A stretch of DNA of 6,780 bases from Betaproteobacteria bacterium. Lineage in GTDB: Bacteria; Pseudomonadota; Gammaproteobacteria; Burkholderiales; Burkholderiaceae_E. The position numbers and the translations under genes were made by a program. The DNA lies in the NCBI GenBank assembly GCA_009922405.1, contig RFVZ01000144.1, positions 1-6,780 of the forward strand, written 5' to 3'. The notes beneath the pieces were generated by a model. That model made no database searches, was not told the DNA's origin, and was given only the letters and a program-made list of their open reading frames with translations. This document shows, in pieces, positions 6,195 to 6,780 of this stretch; the stretch's first letter is position 1; every line of letters begins with the position of its first letter.

Positions 6195-6780
6195 TGCGAG
6201 CGCAGTTGTTCAAGCGCCGCGGCGTCAATTCCAATCGATGCCAACACCTCGGCTGTGTGCTCGCCCAGTGTCGGACCAAGCCATTGGGTAGCCCCTGGCG
6301 TCGCACTGAGTTTTGGTACGATCCCCGGCAGGTCGATCGGCTGGCCGTCCCGGAGATGGTGATGTTCGATCATGCCACGGGCTGCATAGTGCGGATCGGT
6401 GGCGATGTCGGCCGCGGTGTAGATCCGTCCAGCGGGCACCGATGCCGACTCTAGAACGGCGAGCACTTCAGACAAATCGTGCCGACCGGTCCAGTCTGAG
6501 ATCACGTTATCGAGGTGCTGCGCCTGTGCCGCGCGGCCATCGTTGTTAGCCAATTCAGGGTCGTGCGCCAGGTCGGGCCGATCGATCGCCTGCATGAACC
6601 GACGAAAAATGCTGTCGCTATTTCCGGCAATTGCGACGTACAAACCATCGCGACAGCGATAGGTATTGGTGGGTGCAATCCCTGGCATGGTGGCGCCGCT
6701 GCGCTCGCGCACGAAACCCTGCATCTGGTATTCCGGCACCAGGCTTTCCATAATCCCAAAGACCGCTTCGTAGAGCGCCA
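6182..6780 (-). CDS. Family III (CaiB/BaiF) CoA-transferase, C-terminal 198 residues; 5' end beyond the right edge
   Basis: This class of cytoplasmic enzyme moves CoA from one acyl-CoA to a free carboxylate. The frame is open to the right edge (first complete codon 6778-6776) and ends at TGA 6184-6182. The visible part begins ALYEAVFGIMESLVPEY, a family-typical helix, so the ATG at 6751-6749 is internal and not the start. Further family blocks are APTNTYRCRDGLYVAIAG, a SVPAGRIYTAADIATDPH-type segment, MIEHHHLRDG, LPGIVPKLSATPG, and the closing LGEHTAEVLASIGI. Members are about 380-400 residues, so roughly half is present. The N-terminal half with the catalytic aspartate is outside the window, so activity cannot be checked. 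Donor and acceptor are unknown; formyl-CoA, succinyl-CoA, carnitine, bile-acid and racemase-type members look alike here. It converges on the monooxygenase with a 41-bp gap. Confidence 0.92.
   Translation of the reverse strand, partial: ALYEAVFGIMESLVPEYQMQGFVRERSGATMPGIAPTNTYRCRDGLYVAIAGNSDSIFRRFMQAIDRPDLAHDPELANNDGRAAQAQHLDNVISDWTGRHDLSEVLAVLESASVPAGRIYTAADIATDPHYAARGMIEHHHLRDGQPIDLPGIVPKLSATPGATQWLGPTLGEHTAEVLASIGIDAAALEQLRSQGVV

Noticed and set aside
6182..6751. A short 189-residue CoA-transferase starting at ATG 6751
   Set aside because: The same frame stays open to the edge and encodes the conserved ALYEAVFGI helix upstream. The ATG is an internal methionine of a larger protein.
1..6780. 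Frequent CGATCG/GATCGC words as a possible repeat or methylation signal
   Set aside because: They are scattered, mostly inside codons, without regular spacing. They fit GC-rich composition and no enrichment can be shown without a count against background.

Overview
The window is a stretch of GC-rich, gene-dense proteobacterial DNA carrying genes for fatty-acid-like and aldehyde/ketone catabolism. The predicted proteins resemble those of beta- and gammaproteobacteria that degrade lipids or aromatics. This is a judgement from remembered family sequences; no database search was possible. No rRNA, tRNA, CRISPR array, insertion sequence or phage gene was seen.

Layout, left to right. (1) Positions 1945 to 1, minus strand: the N-terminal 648 residues of a bifunctional enoyl-CoA hydratase / 3-hydroxyacyl-CoA dehydrogenase, which runs off the left edge. 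It is open in one frame throughout. (2) Positions 1946-2036: a 91-bp gap with a good ribosome binding site and two palindromes, one resembling the operator of the fatty-acid regulator PsrA. (3) Positions 3449-2037, minus strand: a complete coniferyl-aldehyde-dehydrogenase-type ALDH that appears to start at TTG. (4) Positions 3450-3532: a short divergent promoter region. (5) Positions 3533-6140, plus strand: three overlapping genes. These are a membrane-anchored DUF1214 protein, a membrane-anchored DUF1254 protein, and an EthA-like flavin monooxygenase (Baeyer-Villiger class). (6) Positions 6141-6181: a short convergent gap made of 14-bp tandem repeats that can also fold into hairpins. (7) Positions 6780-6182, minus strand: the C-terminal half of a family III (CaiB/BaiF) CoA-transferase that enters from the right edge.

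How they may work together (inference). The monooxygenase could insert oxygen next to a ketone (or act on a related carbonyl or sulfur group), giving an ester. Hydrolysis of that ester and oxidation of the alcohol would give an aldehyde. The ALDH would turn the aldehyde into an acid, the CoA-transferase would activate an acid to its CoA thioester, and the bifunctional enzyme would carry out the two middle steps of beta-oxidation. The esterase, alcohol dehydrogenase, acyl-CoA dehydrogenase and thiolase this needs are not in the window. The least explained part is the tight coupling of the two small membrane-anchored DUF1214/DUF1254 proteins to the monooxygenase. The monooxygenase also has tyrosine in place of the usual histidine of the Baeyer-Villiger fingerprint.
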